A stretch of 64,000 bases of DNA from Phycisphaeraceae bacterium (GCA_029260715.1 JAJDCS010000017.1:1-64000); one strand, 5' to 3'; positions 26,063 to 35,116 are shown, numbered from the stretch's first letter. Notes: generated by a model not told the origin, from the sequence alone. Made by a program: numbers and translations.

Positions 26063-26716
26063 CTTGTTGATCTGGGATTCGAGGTATTTAAGAAATTCAA
26101 CTGCCTGTTTGGCAAAGTGACCAATAAACTTTGAATCGATTTCAACGGTAACACCTTGCGAGATAGATAGCTCATCACATTGCTCTATGAACTTGAATAG
26201 GGAATTGTTCCCGTCCGGCCTAAGCTTCCCACTATTATGCACTAAACAATTGCGAAGCTTGTTTACGCCAGTGAGGAAGGACCATTGAGAGTTAACAGGT
26301 TCGAATTCAATCCCTACAACTTTGTCAAGAAACAACTTGGCCCTGCAGATCCCATTATTCTTGAGATCTTTCAAACTGAGTGAGAGATTTCGGATGTCTT
26401 TAAGCAGGTCACACAGATTGTTTAGGCCTGACTCCAATAAATTGTAGAGTGCGAGCACCATGCTTATGCGGAGGATATTCGGGTAGTGAAACCCGTTTAG
26501 ATGAAATTCTAAACTCCAAGAATCCAAAATATCGTCTTCTGCGGATGGATTTGAGTTGATTTGTTTCTGAACAATTTGTCCTATTTTGGTGTCTTCTTCG
26601 TGGAAGAAAACCTCGACACGCTGCATGTAATTAAGTGCATCCTCGATCCCTCGCCTGATATCGGATAGACAACAGAAAACTTCAAATTTCTTATTGTTGT
26701 GGTCTTCTTCAGACAT
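26015..26716 (-). CDS. HEPN-like protein, AT-rich islet gene
   Basis: 233 residues from the ATG at 26716 (GGAAGG four bases upstream). The helical centre (YPNILRISMVLALYNLLESG, then NNLCDLLKDIRN) leads to KLRNCLVHNSGKL, an Rx4H motif (R155, H160) characteristic of HEPN ribonuclease domains in toxin, abortive-infection and other defence proteins. The family is inferred from this motif and the all-helical pattern; activity is unproven. The last 15 residues are encoded by a REP element, and another repeat (26736-26775) lies just upstream, so the longer frame to 26866 was rejected. Composition is far more AT-rich than neighbours. No antitoxin gene is adjacent. Confidence 0.6.
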   Translation of the reverse strand: MSEEDHNNKKFEVFCCLSDIRRGIEDALNYMQRVEVFFHEEDTKIGQIVQKQINSNPSAEDDILDSWSLEFHLNGFHYPNILRISMVLALYNLLESGLNNLCDLLKDIRNLSLSLKDLKNNGICRAKLFLDKVVGIEFEPVNSQWSFLTGVNKLRNCLVHNSGKLRPDGNNSLFKFIEQCDELSISQGVTVEIDSKFIGHFAKQAVEFLKYLESQINKVGRVEGRNPSRQAQY

Positions 26717-26735
26717 CTGGCCTTCCAAGTAGCCG

Positions 26736-26775
26736 GGGTGCCACGGCCAGCGAGCGTAGCGAGTCGGCCGTGCCG
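26736..26775. repeat. Dispersed palindromic repeat (GGGTGCCAC family)
   Basis: GGGTGCCACGGCCAGCGAGC then GTAGCGAGTCGGCCGTGCCG, nearly the same as the copy at 6308-6347. It lies 20 bases upstream of the HEPN-like gene. A degenerate relative follows at about 26800-26842 (ACACATCAGTCTGCGGC and CGGCACCC). Confidence 0.7.
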
Positions 26776-26898
26776 TACCACAACCTACCTCCACCTTCAC
26801 CCGGTCGCACACATCAGTCTGCGGCCTGATCTGCGGCACCCAATAATTTACGACGAAAAATACCACCTGGCGAGCGCAACGCCTCGGCTATGCCACCG

Positions 26899-29325
26899 TC
26901 ACCTACCGCCGCGCCGCCCGCGGCCTTTGTTTTTCTGGGGCTGGCCCTTCATCGTGTTCTGATGAGCCTTATTCCCGCCGCGGGGTTGGCTGAACTTCTT
27001 AGACTTGGGATTTGAATTGGGATTGGGGTTCGTCTTGGCCTTGAGATTTGGCTTGGGCTTGGGTTGGTCCTGGGGCGTGTTGTTTTTAATAATCGCAAGC
27101 TCCATCACCCTCGCCGCCGGGTTGATCGCCGCGATGCGCACCGTGAACCGGTTGCTGATCGAGATCGTCTTGCCCGACCGCTGAGCCACCATCGCCCCGG
27201 TGTCGCGGTTGAACCGCCACCGGTCGCCCTGGCGAGAGCTGGGTAGATCGCTTACGGAGATAAAACCCTCCACCAAATACTTGTCCAGGCGAACGTACAC
27301 GCCCGTGCTCGCCACGCCGGTCACCGTCCCCTCAAAGTCTTCGCCCAAGTGGTTGCTCAACAACTCCAGCACCAGGAACGTGCGCAAGTCGCGCTCTGCT
27401 GATTCGGCGTTGCGCTCCGTGGTCGAGCAGTGGCGCCCGGCTTTGATCAGCGTCTGCTCGTCGGGACAACGCGGGTCGTCCTTGAGCTTCTCGCCGATCC
27501 GCTGGCCCGACTTGCCGCCCCCGGAAGTGCTCCCCGGCGCTGCGGTCTTCAGCTCCAAATACGCACCGAGCGCGCGGTGGACGATCAAGTCCGGGTACCG
27601 CCGGATGGGGCTGGTGAAGTGGGTGTAGTGCGTGCTGGCCAACGCGAAGTGCCCGATCGGCGACGGCGCGTACTCTGCTTTGCTAAGGGTCTTGAGCACA
27701 GCCATGTGCACCGCCCACTGCGCCGGCTTGCCGCGCACGGCGTCCAACAAATTCTGCAACTCCGTGCGTGTGGGCTTCTCGGGGATGTTGTACCCCGCCA
27801 CACGCGCGTAGCGACGCAGGTCGCCCAGGTTCCCCGCGTCCGGGTCGGGGTGCACGCGCCGGATCATGGGCACGTTCAGGCTGTCGAACAGCCGGGCCAC
27901 CGCCTCGTTCGCCTCGACCATGAACATCTCGATGATCTTGTGGGTAAACGCCTCGTCTTCGGGCACCGCGTCGATCACGTACCCCGCGTCGTCGTACACC
28001 AGCTCCACGTCCGGCAGAGCCAGCACGATCATGCCGCTGGCCAGCCGCCGCTTGCGCAGCAGCTTGGCTAGTTCGTCCATGAGCTTGACCATGTCGATCA
28101 AACCCGACGGGTACTTCGCGGTCCCCGCGGTGTGCTTGCGCGCCTCGCGCAGGTCGCCGTCGATCAGGGCCTGGGCTTCCAAGTACGTCAGCCGCTTGGC
28201 CGAGCGGATCACCGTGCGCGCGAACCGCTGCGAGATCACATGCCCCTTGGCGTCATAACGAATAAACGCCGACTCACAAAAACGGTTCACCCCCTCTTGC
28301 AGCGAACACACTCCGTTGCTCAACAGTTCCGGCAGCATGGGCACCACCTTGCGCGGCAGGTAGGCGCTGTTGCCGCGTTGGTAGGCTTCCTGGTCAAGCT
28401 CGGTGCCGCTGGTGACAAAGTGCGACACGTCGGCGATGTGCACGCCCAACTCGTAAGCCGCGCCGTCCTTCTCCACGTCAGCGTCTAGCTTGTCGATGTT
28501 GATCGCGTCGTCGTAGTCCTTGGCGTCGGGCGGGTCGATGGTGCAGATGAGTTTGTTTGTCAGGTCTTCGCGTTCCGGCGGGATGGCTTGGGCGTCGAAC
28601 CCGCGCGCGGCGATGCGCGCGTCTTCGAGCACCTGGGCAGGGAACGCGTCGACCAGCCCGTACGTGTGCATGACCGCTTGGGTCTCCACGTCCGGCAGCC
28701 CCGACTCGCCCAGCACCTTGATAATCACGCCCTCGCCGGGTTGGTCGTCTTCGGGGTACTCGATTAGCTCGATCAGCACCTTGTCGCCTTCGCGCGCGTT
28801 TTTGGCGTGCGCGTCGCGGATGATGACGGGGTCGCGGATCACGCCCCCGTCCACTTTCGCGATCCACAACTGCCCCCGCTTAGACAGGTTGCCCACGTAG
28901 TGCTTGTCCGCACGCTGGATGATCTCAACGACCTGCCCGATGTAGGGCGACTTCCCACTCTTGCCTCGCCCCCGTGGGCCGCGACTTTCTTTGATGACGC
29001 GCGCTCGCACGTGGTCGCCGGTCATGGCCCCCTCGGTGCGGCCCGCGGGCACGAACAAATCCCCGTGTTCCGTGGGCGAGTCGGGCACGATGAACCCGAA
29101 CCCCCGCTTGTGCACGTGGATCTTGCCGATCATCTCGTTACCCAACGGCGGTAGCGCCGCTTGCTCGGGCCCGGCGTACAGCACTTGGTGCGGGTCGACC
29201 ATGGCCTCGGCGGCGTCCCACGACTGGTCCAAGTCGCTGTCGGCGACGGCCCGGTCAGGATCAGCCTTATTGGGGGTGGGTCGGTCTGGTGATTTTTCTT
29301 GTCGTTTGGAAGGTCGGCGAGGCAT
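26899..29325 (-). CDS. rnr: Ribonuclease R
   Basis: 808 residues. A 3'-to-5' exoribonuclease that degrades structured RNA. In order: a charged start, a cold-shock domain (IGKIHVHKRGFGFIVPD, about 66-82), a second OB-like part, the RNB catalytic domain with the Mg-binding aspartates in IDPPDAKDYDDAINI (about 263-277), an S1 domain (EDFEGTVTGVASTGVYVRLD, about 690-710), and a Lys/Asn/Pro-rich basic tail ending in RGRRGGR. The tail is longer and more repetitive than in E. coli. No smpB or other partner gene is adjacent. Confidence 0.95.
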   Translation of the reverse strand: MPRRPSKRQEKSPDRPTPNKADPDRAVADSDLDQSWDAAEAMVDPHQVLYAGPEQAALPPLGNEMIGKIHVHKRGFGFIVPDSPTEHGDLFVPAGRTEGAMTGDHVRARVIKESRGPRGRGKSGKSPYIGQVVEIIQRADKHYVGNLSKRGQLWIAKVDGGVIRDPVIIRDAHAKNAREGDKVLIELIEYPEDDQPGEGVIIKVLGESGLPDVETQAVMHTYGLVDAFPAQVLEDARIAARGFDAQAIPPEREDLTNKLICTIDPPDAKDYDDAINIDKLDADVEKDGAAYELGVHIADVSHFVTSGTELDQEAYQRGNSAYLPRKVVPMLPELLSNGVCSLQEGVNRFCESAFIRYDAKGHVISQRFARTVIRSAKRLTYLEAQALIDGDLREARKHTAGTAKYPSGLIDMVKLMDELAKLLRKRRLASGMIVLALPDVELVYDDAGYVIDAVPEDEAFTHKIIEMFMVEANEAVARLFDSLNVPMIRRVHPDPDAGNLGDLRRYARVAGYNIPEKPTRTELQNLLDAVRGKPAQWAVHMAVLKTLSKAEYAPSPIGHFALASTHYTHFTSPIRRYPDLIVHRALGAYLELKTAAPGSTSGGGKSGQRIGEKLKDDPRCPDEQTLIKAGRHCSTTERNAESAERDLRTFLVLELLSNHLGEDFEGTVTGVASTGVYVRLDKYLVEGFISVSDLPSSRQGDRWRFNRDTGAMVAQRSGKTISISNRFTVRIAAINPAARVMELAIIKNNTPQDQPKPKPNLKAKTNPNPNSNPKSKKFSQPRGGNKAHQNTMKGQPQKNKGRGRRGGR

Positions 29326-29476
29326 ATGAAGTTCTGCTATGTTGATACCCTAAAGTACGAGGCCTGCGGGCTAGATGAGCCGCTCGCCTCGTCTTATTTA
29401 CCGACGCGTGCACACGCAGCGCCCGTCGGCTGGGTCGTTTAGGTTGTGATTGTATCCGTTAACCGGAGGACAGGTT

Positions 29477-29866
29477 TTGGCTAGCACTGCAGATATCATA
29501 GACGCCGCCACCAAGTTAGGCCACCTCATCGCCGAACACGCCGCAGCCGTCAAGTACGCAGGCGTTGTTAAGACGCTCAACGAAGACATCGACGCCCAGC
29601 GTGTGCTCACCGATTACCAACGTCACCTCGTCAAGCTCAGCGAGAAAGAATCGCAGGGTCAGCCCATTGAAGTGGACGACAAGCGTCGCCTCGAAGAGCT
29701 GCACGGCAAGATCACCAGCACACCCGTCTTGCGCGACCTGCAGATGAGCCAGATGGACTACCTCGACCTGATGCGCAAGGTGAACAACGCCATCACAGGC
29801 CAAACCGATCAACCCCCCGCCGACCCCGGCGCCTTGGGCGACATGCCGCCCGGGATGGACCCATAA
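29477..29866 (+). CDS. YlbF-family protein
   Basis: 129 residues, helical, matching the YlbF/YmcA (Com_YlbF) pattern: DIIDAATKLGHLIAEHAAAV, then a middle helix ending DKRRLEELHGKI and a final helix LRDLQMSQMDYLDLMRKVNN. In Bacillus, relatives act with YmcA and YaaT on RNA processing and competence; in planctomycetes the role is unknown. The start is a TTG at 29477, seven bases after GGAGG; the frame upstream has no such signal. It sits divergently from rnr, 151 bases away, which is suggestive for an RNA-related role but not proof. Confidence 0.72.
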   Translation: MASTADIIDAATKLGHLIAEHAAAVKYAGVVKTLNEDIDAQRVLTDYQRHLVKLSEKESQGQPIEVDDKRRLEELHGKITSTPVLRDLQMSQMDYLDLMRKVNNAITGQTDQPPADPGALGDMPPGMDP

Positions 29867-30028
29867 AGCCAATCTAGGCTGCTTTTTAACCGCGCTGGCA
29901 TAAAATCCCTCTCTCACGGGTTATCTCTCCACGGACAATTTAATAGCCCGGCCTGTGGCTCGCTCGTGTTGTGCTGTTAAAGCACGATTAAGCGGCCACA
30001 AGCCCATAACTTAAAAGGAGAAACAGAC

Positions 30029-30361
30029 ATGACAGACAAAAACACCCTGGAATTCACCGACGCGAACTTTGACGAAGAAGTGCTCCAGTCCAAGCAGCCG
30101 GTGCTGGTCGATATTTGGGCCACCTGGTGCCAGCCGTGCCGGGCGATCGCCCCGACAATCAGCGAGCTGGCCCAGGACTACGCCGGGCGCGTCAAGGTCG
30201 GCAAGCTCGACGCCGACGCCAACCAGCAGACCACCCAGCAACTGGGCGTCAGCTCGATCCCGACCATCCTGCTCTATAAAGATGGCCAGGTGATCCAGAA
30301 ATTTGTTGGTGTCACGCCCAAGCAGACGCTGGCCGCCGAGCTTGATAAAGCGGCTGCGTGA
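30029..30361 (+). CDS. trxA: Thioredoxin
   Basis: 110 residues, a free cytoplasmic thioredoxin reducing protein disulfides. The redox centre is WCQPC at 33-37 in place of the usual WCGPC, and the cis-proline loop SSIPTILLY is intact. A strong AAAAGGAG precedes the ATG. No thioredoxin reductase is nearby. The Gly-to-Gln change within the active site may shift redox potential. Confidence 0.92.
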   Translation: MTDKNTLEFTDANFDEEVLQSKQPVLVDIWATWCQPCRAIAPTISELAQDYAGRVKVGKLDADANQQTTQQLGVSSIPTILLYKDGQVIQKFVGVTPKQTLAAELDKAAA

Positions 30362-30384
30362 ATCGCTGAACAACGCTCTGTCGT

Positions 30385-30421
30385 ATACCGCCAAGCCGCT
30401 TGTTCACAGCGGCGGCGGTAT
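30385..30421 (+). terminator. Probable terminator of trxA
   Basis: ATACCGCC and GCCGCT pair with AGCGGC and GGCGGTAT around a seven-base loop, giving a 14-bp stem with a small internal bulge, followed by a short T run (CATTTTG). It begins 24 bases after the trxA stop. Confidence 0.6.
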
Positions 30422-30466
30422 CATTTTGCGGATTGTCTACTAAATCCAACACCGAAAGGTGCCACC

Positions 30467-31165
30467 ATGATCACCGTACGCAAAAGCAAAGATCGGGGTC
30501 ACGTCGACCACGGCTGGCTCGACGCGCGTCACACGTTTTCGTTCGGCGCTTACCACGACCCAGCCCACATGCACTTCCGCAGCCTGCGCGTGATGAACGA
30601 AGACCGCGTCCAACCCGGCCAAGGCTTCGGCACACACCCCCACCGCGACATGGAGATCCTCACATACGTGTTGTCGGGCGAGTTATCGCACAAGGACAGC
30701 ATGGGCCACAGCCGGGCGATCAAACCCGGCGAGGTCCAGTGCATGACCGCCGGCACGGGCATCACCCACAGCGAGTTCAACGCTTCGCAAACCGAGCCGG
30801 TGCATCTTTATCAGGTCTGGATCATCCCCGAGCGCAGGGGGCTCACGCCAGCTTACGATCAGAAGTCTGTCTCGATCGCCGACGAACCGAACACGCTCAA
30901 GCTCATCGCGTCGCGGCCGGGTGAGGGCGGGTTGTTGACGATCAACCAAGACGCAAAGGTCTACGCAGCGGCCCTTGAGCCGGGCGCACAGATCAACCAC
31001 GCCCTCGCACCCGAACGCCACGCGTGGCTGCAGGTGGTGCGCGGTGAACTGACACTTAACGGCGTGACGCTACAAGAAGGCGACGGCGCGGCGATCAGCC
31101 AAGAGCTGTCGCTACAGATCGCGTCCGACCAAGGCGGCGAGTTGCTGCTGTTCGATCTGGCGTGA
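30467..31165 (+). CDS. Pirin-family protein
   Basis: 232 residues of bicupin pirin type. The metal-binding cupin motif is seen as GFGTHPHRDMEILTYVLSGE (about 46-65), with the two histidines of HPH and a later HSEF (about 103-106). Bacterial relatives such as YhhW have quercetin 2,3-dioxygenase activity in vitro; the physiological role is usually unknown. AAAGGTG precedes the ATG. The gene stands alone after trxA and its hairpin. Confidence 0.9.
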   Translation: MITVRKSKDRGHVDHGWLDARHTFSFGAYHDPAHMHFRSLRVMNEDRVQPGQGFGTHPHRDMEILTYVLSGELSHKDSMGHSRAIKPGEVQCMTAGTGITHSEFNASQTEPVHLYQVWIIPERRGLTPAYDQKSVSIADEPNTLKLIASRPGEGGLLTINQDAKVYAAALEPGAQINHALAPERHAWLQVVRGELTLNGVTLQEGDGAAISQELSLQIASDQGGELLLFDLA

Positions 31166-31208
31166 ATAAGGCAGTAAACCTCACGTGGGCGCCGCTGGCA
31201 GCTGAACA

Positions 31209-31466
31209 TTAACCAAGCATCGCCACCCCAACCACTCCCGTCGCCAGCGCGATCAGCCCCACCGTGCAGCCGCTGGAGCCCGACGTGGTGAACATGTCGG
31301 GCGACTGTTGGCGGAGCATCTGCTCGTGCTCTTCAACGATGGTCTTGGCTTCTTTGAGGTCGACGCGCGCGTGCTCGCGGATTAGCTTGATCGCGGCGAT
31401 CTTGCGGCCGGCGAAGATCTCGGCTTCGATCTGTTCCCATTGTTCGTCGGTGAGTTGGTCGGGCAT
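31209..31466 (-). CDS. Small protein with L7/L12 C-terminal-like motif and membrane tail
   Basis: 85 residues from the ATG at 31466 (AGGAC upstream). The middle (GRKIAAIKLIREHARVDLKE, then AKTIVEEHEQML) matches the C-terminal fold of ribosomal protein L7/L12, and a hydrophobic helix (CTVGLIALATGVVGVAML) closes the protein as a membrane anchor. It is not the ribosomal protein itself, which is larger and has a different N-terminus. The role is unknown. The longer frame to 31571 crosses a repeat and is rejected. Confidence 0.7.
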   Translation of the reverse strand: MPDQLTDEQWEQIEAEIFAGRKIAAIKLIREHARVDLKEAKTIVEEHEQMLRQQSPDMFTTSGSSGCTVGLIALATGVVGVAMLG

Positions 31467-31518
31467 GGGGTTGTCCTGTGTCTGAGTGACGGCTGACGTG
31501 TGGCGTTTGCCCTCATGA

Positions 31519-31637
31519 CGAGCCGTCCGCCTGAGGCGGATAAGGGAGCGGTCATCTTGTGTGTCATACAAATTTTGTGTCTGTTCAACATCAGCATCCG
31601 ACAGCGAAGAGACCGCTCCCTCACGGTCGCGGCTCGT
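31519..31637. repeat. Inverted repeat with AGCCGTCCGCC / GGTCGCGGCT arms
   Basis: CGAGCCGTCCGCCTGAGGCG and the following GGAGCGGTC (31519-31553) pair imperfectly with GACCGCTCCC and TCACGGTCGCGGCTCG (about 31610-31636), enclosing about 55 bases. The left arm is nearly identical to the repeat at 6488-6534. It lies between the L7/L12-like gene and pntB. Confidence 0.6.
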
Positions 31638-31652
31638 GCGAATAATTATTGT

Positions 31653-33092
31653 TTACCCGCTGTCTTTGAGTTCGTTGGTTAAGCCGTTGACGACTTTTTT
31701 GGCGTCGCCGAAGAGCATGCCGCAGTTGGGTGCGTAGTAGAGCTCGTTGTCGACGCCCGCGAAGCCGGGGTTTAGGCTGCGCTTGACCACGAACACGGTG
31801 CGTGCTTTGTCCACGTCGAGGATGGGCATGCCGTAGATTGGGCTGTCCTTGGCGTGGCGGGCGGCGGGGTTGGTCACGTCGTTGGCGCCGATGACCAGGG
31901 CCACGTCGGTCTGATCAAACTGTGGGTTGATGGCGTCGAGGTCGCAGAGCTGCTCGTAGGGGACGCTAGCCTCGGCTAAGAGGACGTTCATGTGTCCGGG
32001 CATGCGTCCTGCGACGGGGTGGATGGCGTATTTGACGGTAATGCCGCGGGCTTCGAGGACGTCGGCCAATTCCTTAACGCTGTGCTGGGCCTGGGCGACG
32101 GCCATGCCGTAGCCGGGCACGACGACGACCTGTCGCGCCGCTTCGAGGACGATGGCAGCGTCTTCGAGGCTGAACTCCCGCACGATGCCTTTGGCTGGGC
32201 CGCTGGTTGCTTTGCCCGTGGGCGCCGCGCCCACACCTCCGAACAATACATTGGCCAGCGACCGGTTCATGGCTTTGCACATGATCTGCGTCAGGATGAT
32301 TCCCGACGCGCCGACGAGGGCGCCGGTGATGATCAGGGCCATGTTCGATAGCACAAACCCGGCCATGGCCGCGGCTAGGCCGGAGTAGCTATTGAGTAGT
32401 GAGATGACCACGGGCATGTCCGCCCCGCCGATTGGGATGACCAGCAGCACACCCAACACCAAGGCCAACACCACCACAAACCCGAGCAGCGCCTCTTGCT
32501 TGGGGTTGGCCACGAGCATGCCGACCATCACGACGCAGGCTAGCAGCATCAGCGCGTTGACGATTTTCTGCATGGGGAAGAGGATCGGGCTGCCGGTGAC
32601 AATGCCCTGCAGCTTGGAGAACGCCACGAGGCTGCCCGTGAACGTGACGCCCCCGATCAACACCGCCAGCCCGGCCGCGGTGAGGATGTGCGACTCGATC
32701 AGTGTCGGGTCCGTTTGGCGCAGGTAATCGGCGCACGCGATCAGCAGCGACGCGATCCCCCCGAACCCGTTGAGCAAAGCCACCATCTGCGGCATGCCCG
32801 TCATCTGGACACTGAGCCCCAGCCCCAGCCCGGCCGCCGTGCCGATGCCCGCAGCCACAAAGACCCACAACAGGCTGGCGGTGAAGTCCTGGCCGGGTTC
32901 GGCGTGCAGGTTGACCAACAGCAGCGTCGCCCCGGCGGCCAACACCATCCCCAACGCCGAGACAATGTTCCCCTTCGGCGCGGACTTGATCGTGCTTAGC
33001 ATCTTCAAGCCGACGATGAACAGCACCGCGGCGAGCAGGTACGCATACCCCACCAGGCCATAAGCGTCACTATTCAAAACGAACGGGACCAT
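31653..33092 (-). CDS. pntB: NAD(P) transhydrogenase subunit beta
   Basis: 479 residues. It forms the second membrane part and the NADP(H)-binding domain III of the proton-translocating transhydrogenase, which makes NADPH from NADH using the proton gradient. About nine membrane helices (2-285) are followed by the NADP domain with VVVPGYGMAVAQAQH and IGANDVTNPAA. The start is the ATG at 33092, after GGAAGG; the frame extending to 33548 is antisense-like overlap with pntA2 and is rejected. It is the last gene of pntA1-pntA2-pntB. Confidence 0.95.
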   Translation of the reverse strand: MVPFVLNSDAYGLVGYAYLLAAVLFIVGLKMLSTIKSAPKGNIVSALGMVLAAGATLLLVNLHAEPGQDFTASLLWVFVAAGIGTAAGLGLGLSVQMTGMPQMVALLNGFGGIASLLIACADYLRQTDPTLIESHILTAAGLAVLIGGVTFTGSLVAFSKLQGIVTGSPILFPMQKIVNALMLLACVVMVGMLVANPKQEALLGFVVVLALVLGVLLVIPIGGADMPVVISLLNSYSGLAAAMAGFVLSNMALIITGALVGASGIILTQIMCKAMNRSLANVLFGGVGAAPTGKATSGPAKGIVREFSLEDAAIVLEAARQVVVVPGYGMAVAQAQHSVKELADVLEARGITVKYAIHPVAGRMPGHMNVLLAEASVPYEQLCDLDAINPQFDQTDVALVIGANDVTNPAARHAKDSPIYGMPILDVDKARTVFVVKRSLNPGFAGVDNELYYAPNCGMLFGDAKKVVNGLTNELKDSG

Positions 33093-33124
33093 CAAAACCG
33101 TGTACCTTCCGGGCTGCCCGGCGT

Positions 33125-33424
33125 CTAGCGCCTTGGGCCCTTCTCTTTGAACATCCGGAGCATGCGCTGCGTCACCACGTACCCCCCCACTACGTTGATC
33201 ATCGCAAAAATCACCGCCAGCAGGCCCAGCCCCACGCTGACGCTGCCCAGCGACGGGCCGTATGAACAGATCAACGCCCCGATGATCGTGATCCCACTGA
33301 TCGCGTTCGACCCGCTCATCAGCGGCGTGTGCAGCGTCGAGGGCACCTTGTTGATCACCTCGAACCCCACAAAGACCGCCAACACAAACACGGTCAACGG
33401 CACAAGCAGCGGCAGCGATTCCAT
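33125..33424 (-). CDS. pntA2: NAD(P) transhydrogenase subunit alpha part 2
   Basis: 99 residues with three to four membrane helices; the split second half of subunit alpha. The family stretch HTPLMSGSNAISGITIIGA (about 32-50) is intact. It lies 21 bases downstream of pntA1 and 32 bases upstream of pntB, so the three genes form one operon, the split arrangement known from Rhodospirillum and other bacteria. Confidence 0.93.
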   Translation of the reverse strand: MESLPLLVPLTVFVLAVFVGFEVINKVPSTLHTPLMSGSNAISGITIIGALICSYGPSLGSVSVGLGLLAVIFAMINVVGGYVVTQRMLRMFKEKGPRR

Positions 33425-33445
33425 AAGCTAAGCCCAACCTTTCAT

Positions 33446-34594
33446 CTACCCGCTCACAGCCCCCAGCACCAGGGTGTGAACCACGTTGCCCTGGTGCGTG
33501 ATCAGGACGGCTTTTTGAATCTCGTCTTCCAGGTCCAGCTTCAGCCAACCCTCGCCCGGCAGGATCTCTTTAAGAAACGCGAACACGTTGTTCGCTAGCA
33601 ACTGCGAGCTGTGCACGGGCACGCGGGCCGGTAGGTTGGCAGAGCCTTCGATCACCACGCCGGAATCGGTGGTGTAGCGTTCGCCCGGCTTTGTGGCGGC
33701 GCAGTTGCCCCGCCCGGCGGCGGCGTCCGCGGCGATGTCCACGATCACGGAGCCGGGCTTCATCTGGTTCACCACGTCTTGGGGGATCAAAAGCGGCGGC
33801 TCCTTGCCGAACACCGCGGCGGTGGCGATCACCACGTCTGCGGCGGACACGTGCTTGGCCATCAGCTCGACCTGTCGCTTGCGGTCTTCTTCGGACTGCT
33901 GCTTGGCGTAGCCGCCTGTGGTCTGCGCGTCGGGCCGGGTGGTGGGCAACTCGATAAACCGCCCGCCGACGCTGAGCACCTGCTCACGCACGACGGGTCG
34001 CACGTCGTACGCCTCGACCACCGCGCCCAATCGCTTGGCCGTTGCAATCGCTTGCAAGCCCGCCACACCCGCGCCAAGGACGAACACCCGCGCCGGGGCG
34101 ATCGTGCCAGCGGCGGTGATCATCATGGGGAACATCTTCGGGCATGCCTCGGCTCCAAGCACGGCGGACACGTACCCCGACACGTTCGCCTGTGAGCTGA
34201 GCACGTCCATGGGCTGGGCGCGTGTGATGCGCGGCATGAACTCCAACGAAAATGACGTCACCTTCCGCTGGGCTAGCGCCTTAACAATCTGCGGGTTTTT
34301 TAGCGGCGCCAGCATGCCCACCAGCACGCAGCCCTCGGGCATCGCGGCCGCTTGGTCGGGCGTGGGCGGGTGGATGGCCACGACGACCTCGCCCTGGCTC
34401 CACGCCGAATCCGCTTCGCGCAAGATCGACGCGCCGGCCTGCTCGTAGTCGCTGTCGCTGTGATGCGCCCCGACACCGGCGCCCGACTCGACGAGCACCG
34501 TCACGCCCAAGCCGGTGAGCTTCTTAATCACCGCGGGCACAACGGGAACCCGTGTTTCCCCCTGCCGACTTTGTTTAGGGACGGCTATTTTCAT
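33446..34594 (-). CDS. pntA1: NAD(P) transhydrogenase subunit alpha part 1
   Basis: 382 residues, the soluble NAD(H)-binding domain I. The start MKIAVPKQSRQGETRVPVVP is typical of the alanine dehydrogenase/PNT family, and the Rossmann glycine motif is VFVLGAGVAGLQAIATAKRLG (about 171-191). The loop before FGKEPPLLIP is the mobile region near the NAD site. Its partner subunits follow immediately. Confidence 0.94.
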   Translation of the reverse strand: MKIAVPKQSRQGETRVPVVPAVIKKLTGLGVTVLVESGAGVGAHHSDSDYEQAGASILREADSAWSQGEVVVAIHPPTPDQAAAMPEGCVLVGMLAPLKNPQIVKALAQRKVTSFSLEFMPRITRAQPMDVLSSQANVSGYVSAVLGAEACPKMFPMMITAAGTIAPARVFVLGAGVAGLQAIATAKRLGAVVEAYDVRPVVREQVLSVGGRFIELPTTRPDAQTTGGYAKQQSEEDRKRQVELMAKHVSAADVVIATAAVFGKEPPLLIPQDVVNQMKPGSVIVDIAADAAAGRGNCAATKPGERYTTDSGVVIEGSANLPARVPVHSSQLLANNVFAFLKEILPGEGWLKLDLEDEIQKAVLITHQGNVVHTLVLGAVSG

Positions 34595-34702
34595 AACTCA
34601 TGCCCCCCGGTAGAACTACCGAAAAACATTACCCTAAATTACCTTGGGTGTCACCTGCACAACACTGGGGAACCTCCCCCTCACACGCTAAGATGCTTGC
34701 CC

Positions 34703-35116
34703 ATGCCCACCCTAAAGCTCCGCACAACACAACGCAGCGAGATGGTCGACCTGACCGAACAGGTTCAGCGGAAAGTCTCCGAAGCCGGCATCAGCCGGGG
34801 GCAGGCGGTGGTGTATGTGCCGCACACCACCGCGGGCGTCACGATCAATGAGTGCGCCGACCCCGACGTGGTTCACGACTTCCTCAAACAACTCGATGTC
34901 ATGGTCCCTTGGGAGCAGCCCTTCTACCGACACGCGGAGGGCAACAGCGCCGCGCACGTCAAAGCCTCGATGGTCGGCTCGTCGGTCACCGTCTTGATCC
35001 ACAACGGCTTGCTGCAACTGGGCCGGTGGCAGGGCATCTGGTTCTGTGAGTTTGATGGGCCCAGACGGCGCGAGATTTACTTACGCACTTGGTCTGAGAA
35101 TTCCAAGAAACGATAG
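34703..35116 (+). CDS. YjbQ-family protein
   Basis: 137 residues of the YjbQ/UPF0047 family. The conserved segments are PHTTAGVTINECADPDV (about 41-57), the histidine/asparagine pair in HAEGNSAAHVKASMVGSS, and GRWQGIWFCEFDGPR near the end. Family members trim thiamine phosphate in vitro, but the cellular role is unsettled. The start is the ATG at 34703; TAAGAT lies eight bases before it and there is no Shine-Dalgarno sequence. It is divergent from pntA1. Confidence 0.9.
   Translation: MPTLKLRTTQRSEMVDLTEQVQRKVSEAGISRGQAVVYVPHTTAGVTINECADPDVVHDFLKQLDVMVPWEQPFYRHAEGNSAAHVKASMVGSSVTVLIHNGLLQLGRWQGIWFCEFDGPRRREIYLRTWSENSKKR

Noticed and set aside
33093-33548. Upstream extension of pntB to 33548
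   Set aside because: It overlaps pntA2 completely in another frame; PntB homology begins at the ATG at 33092.
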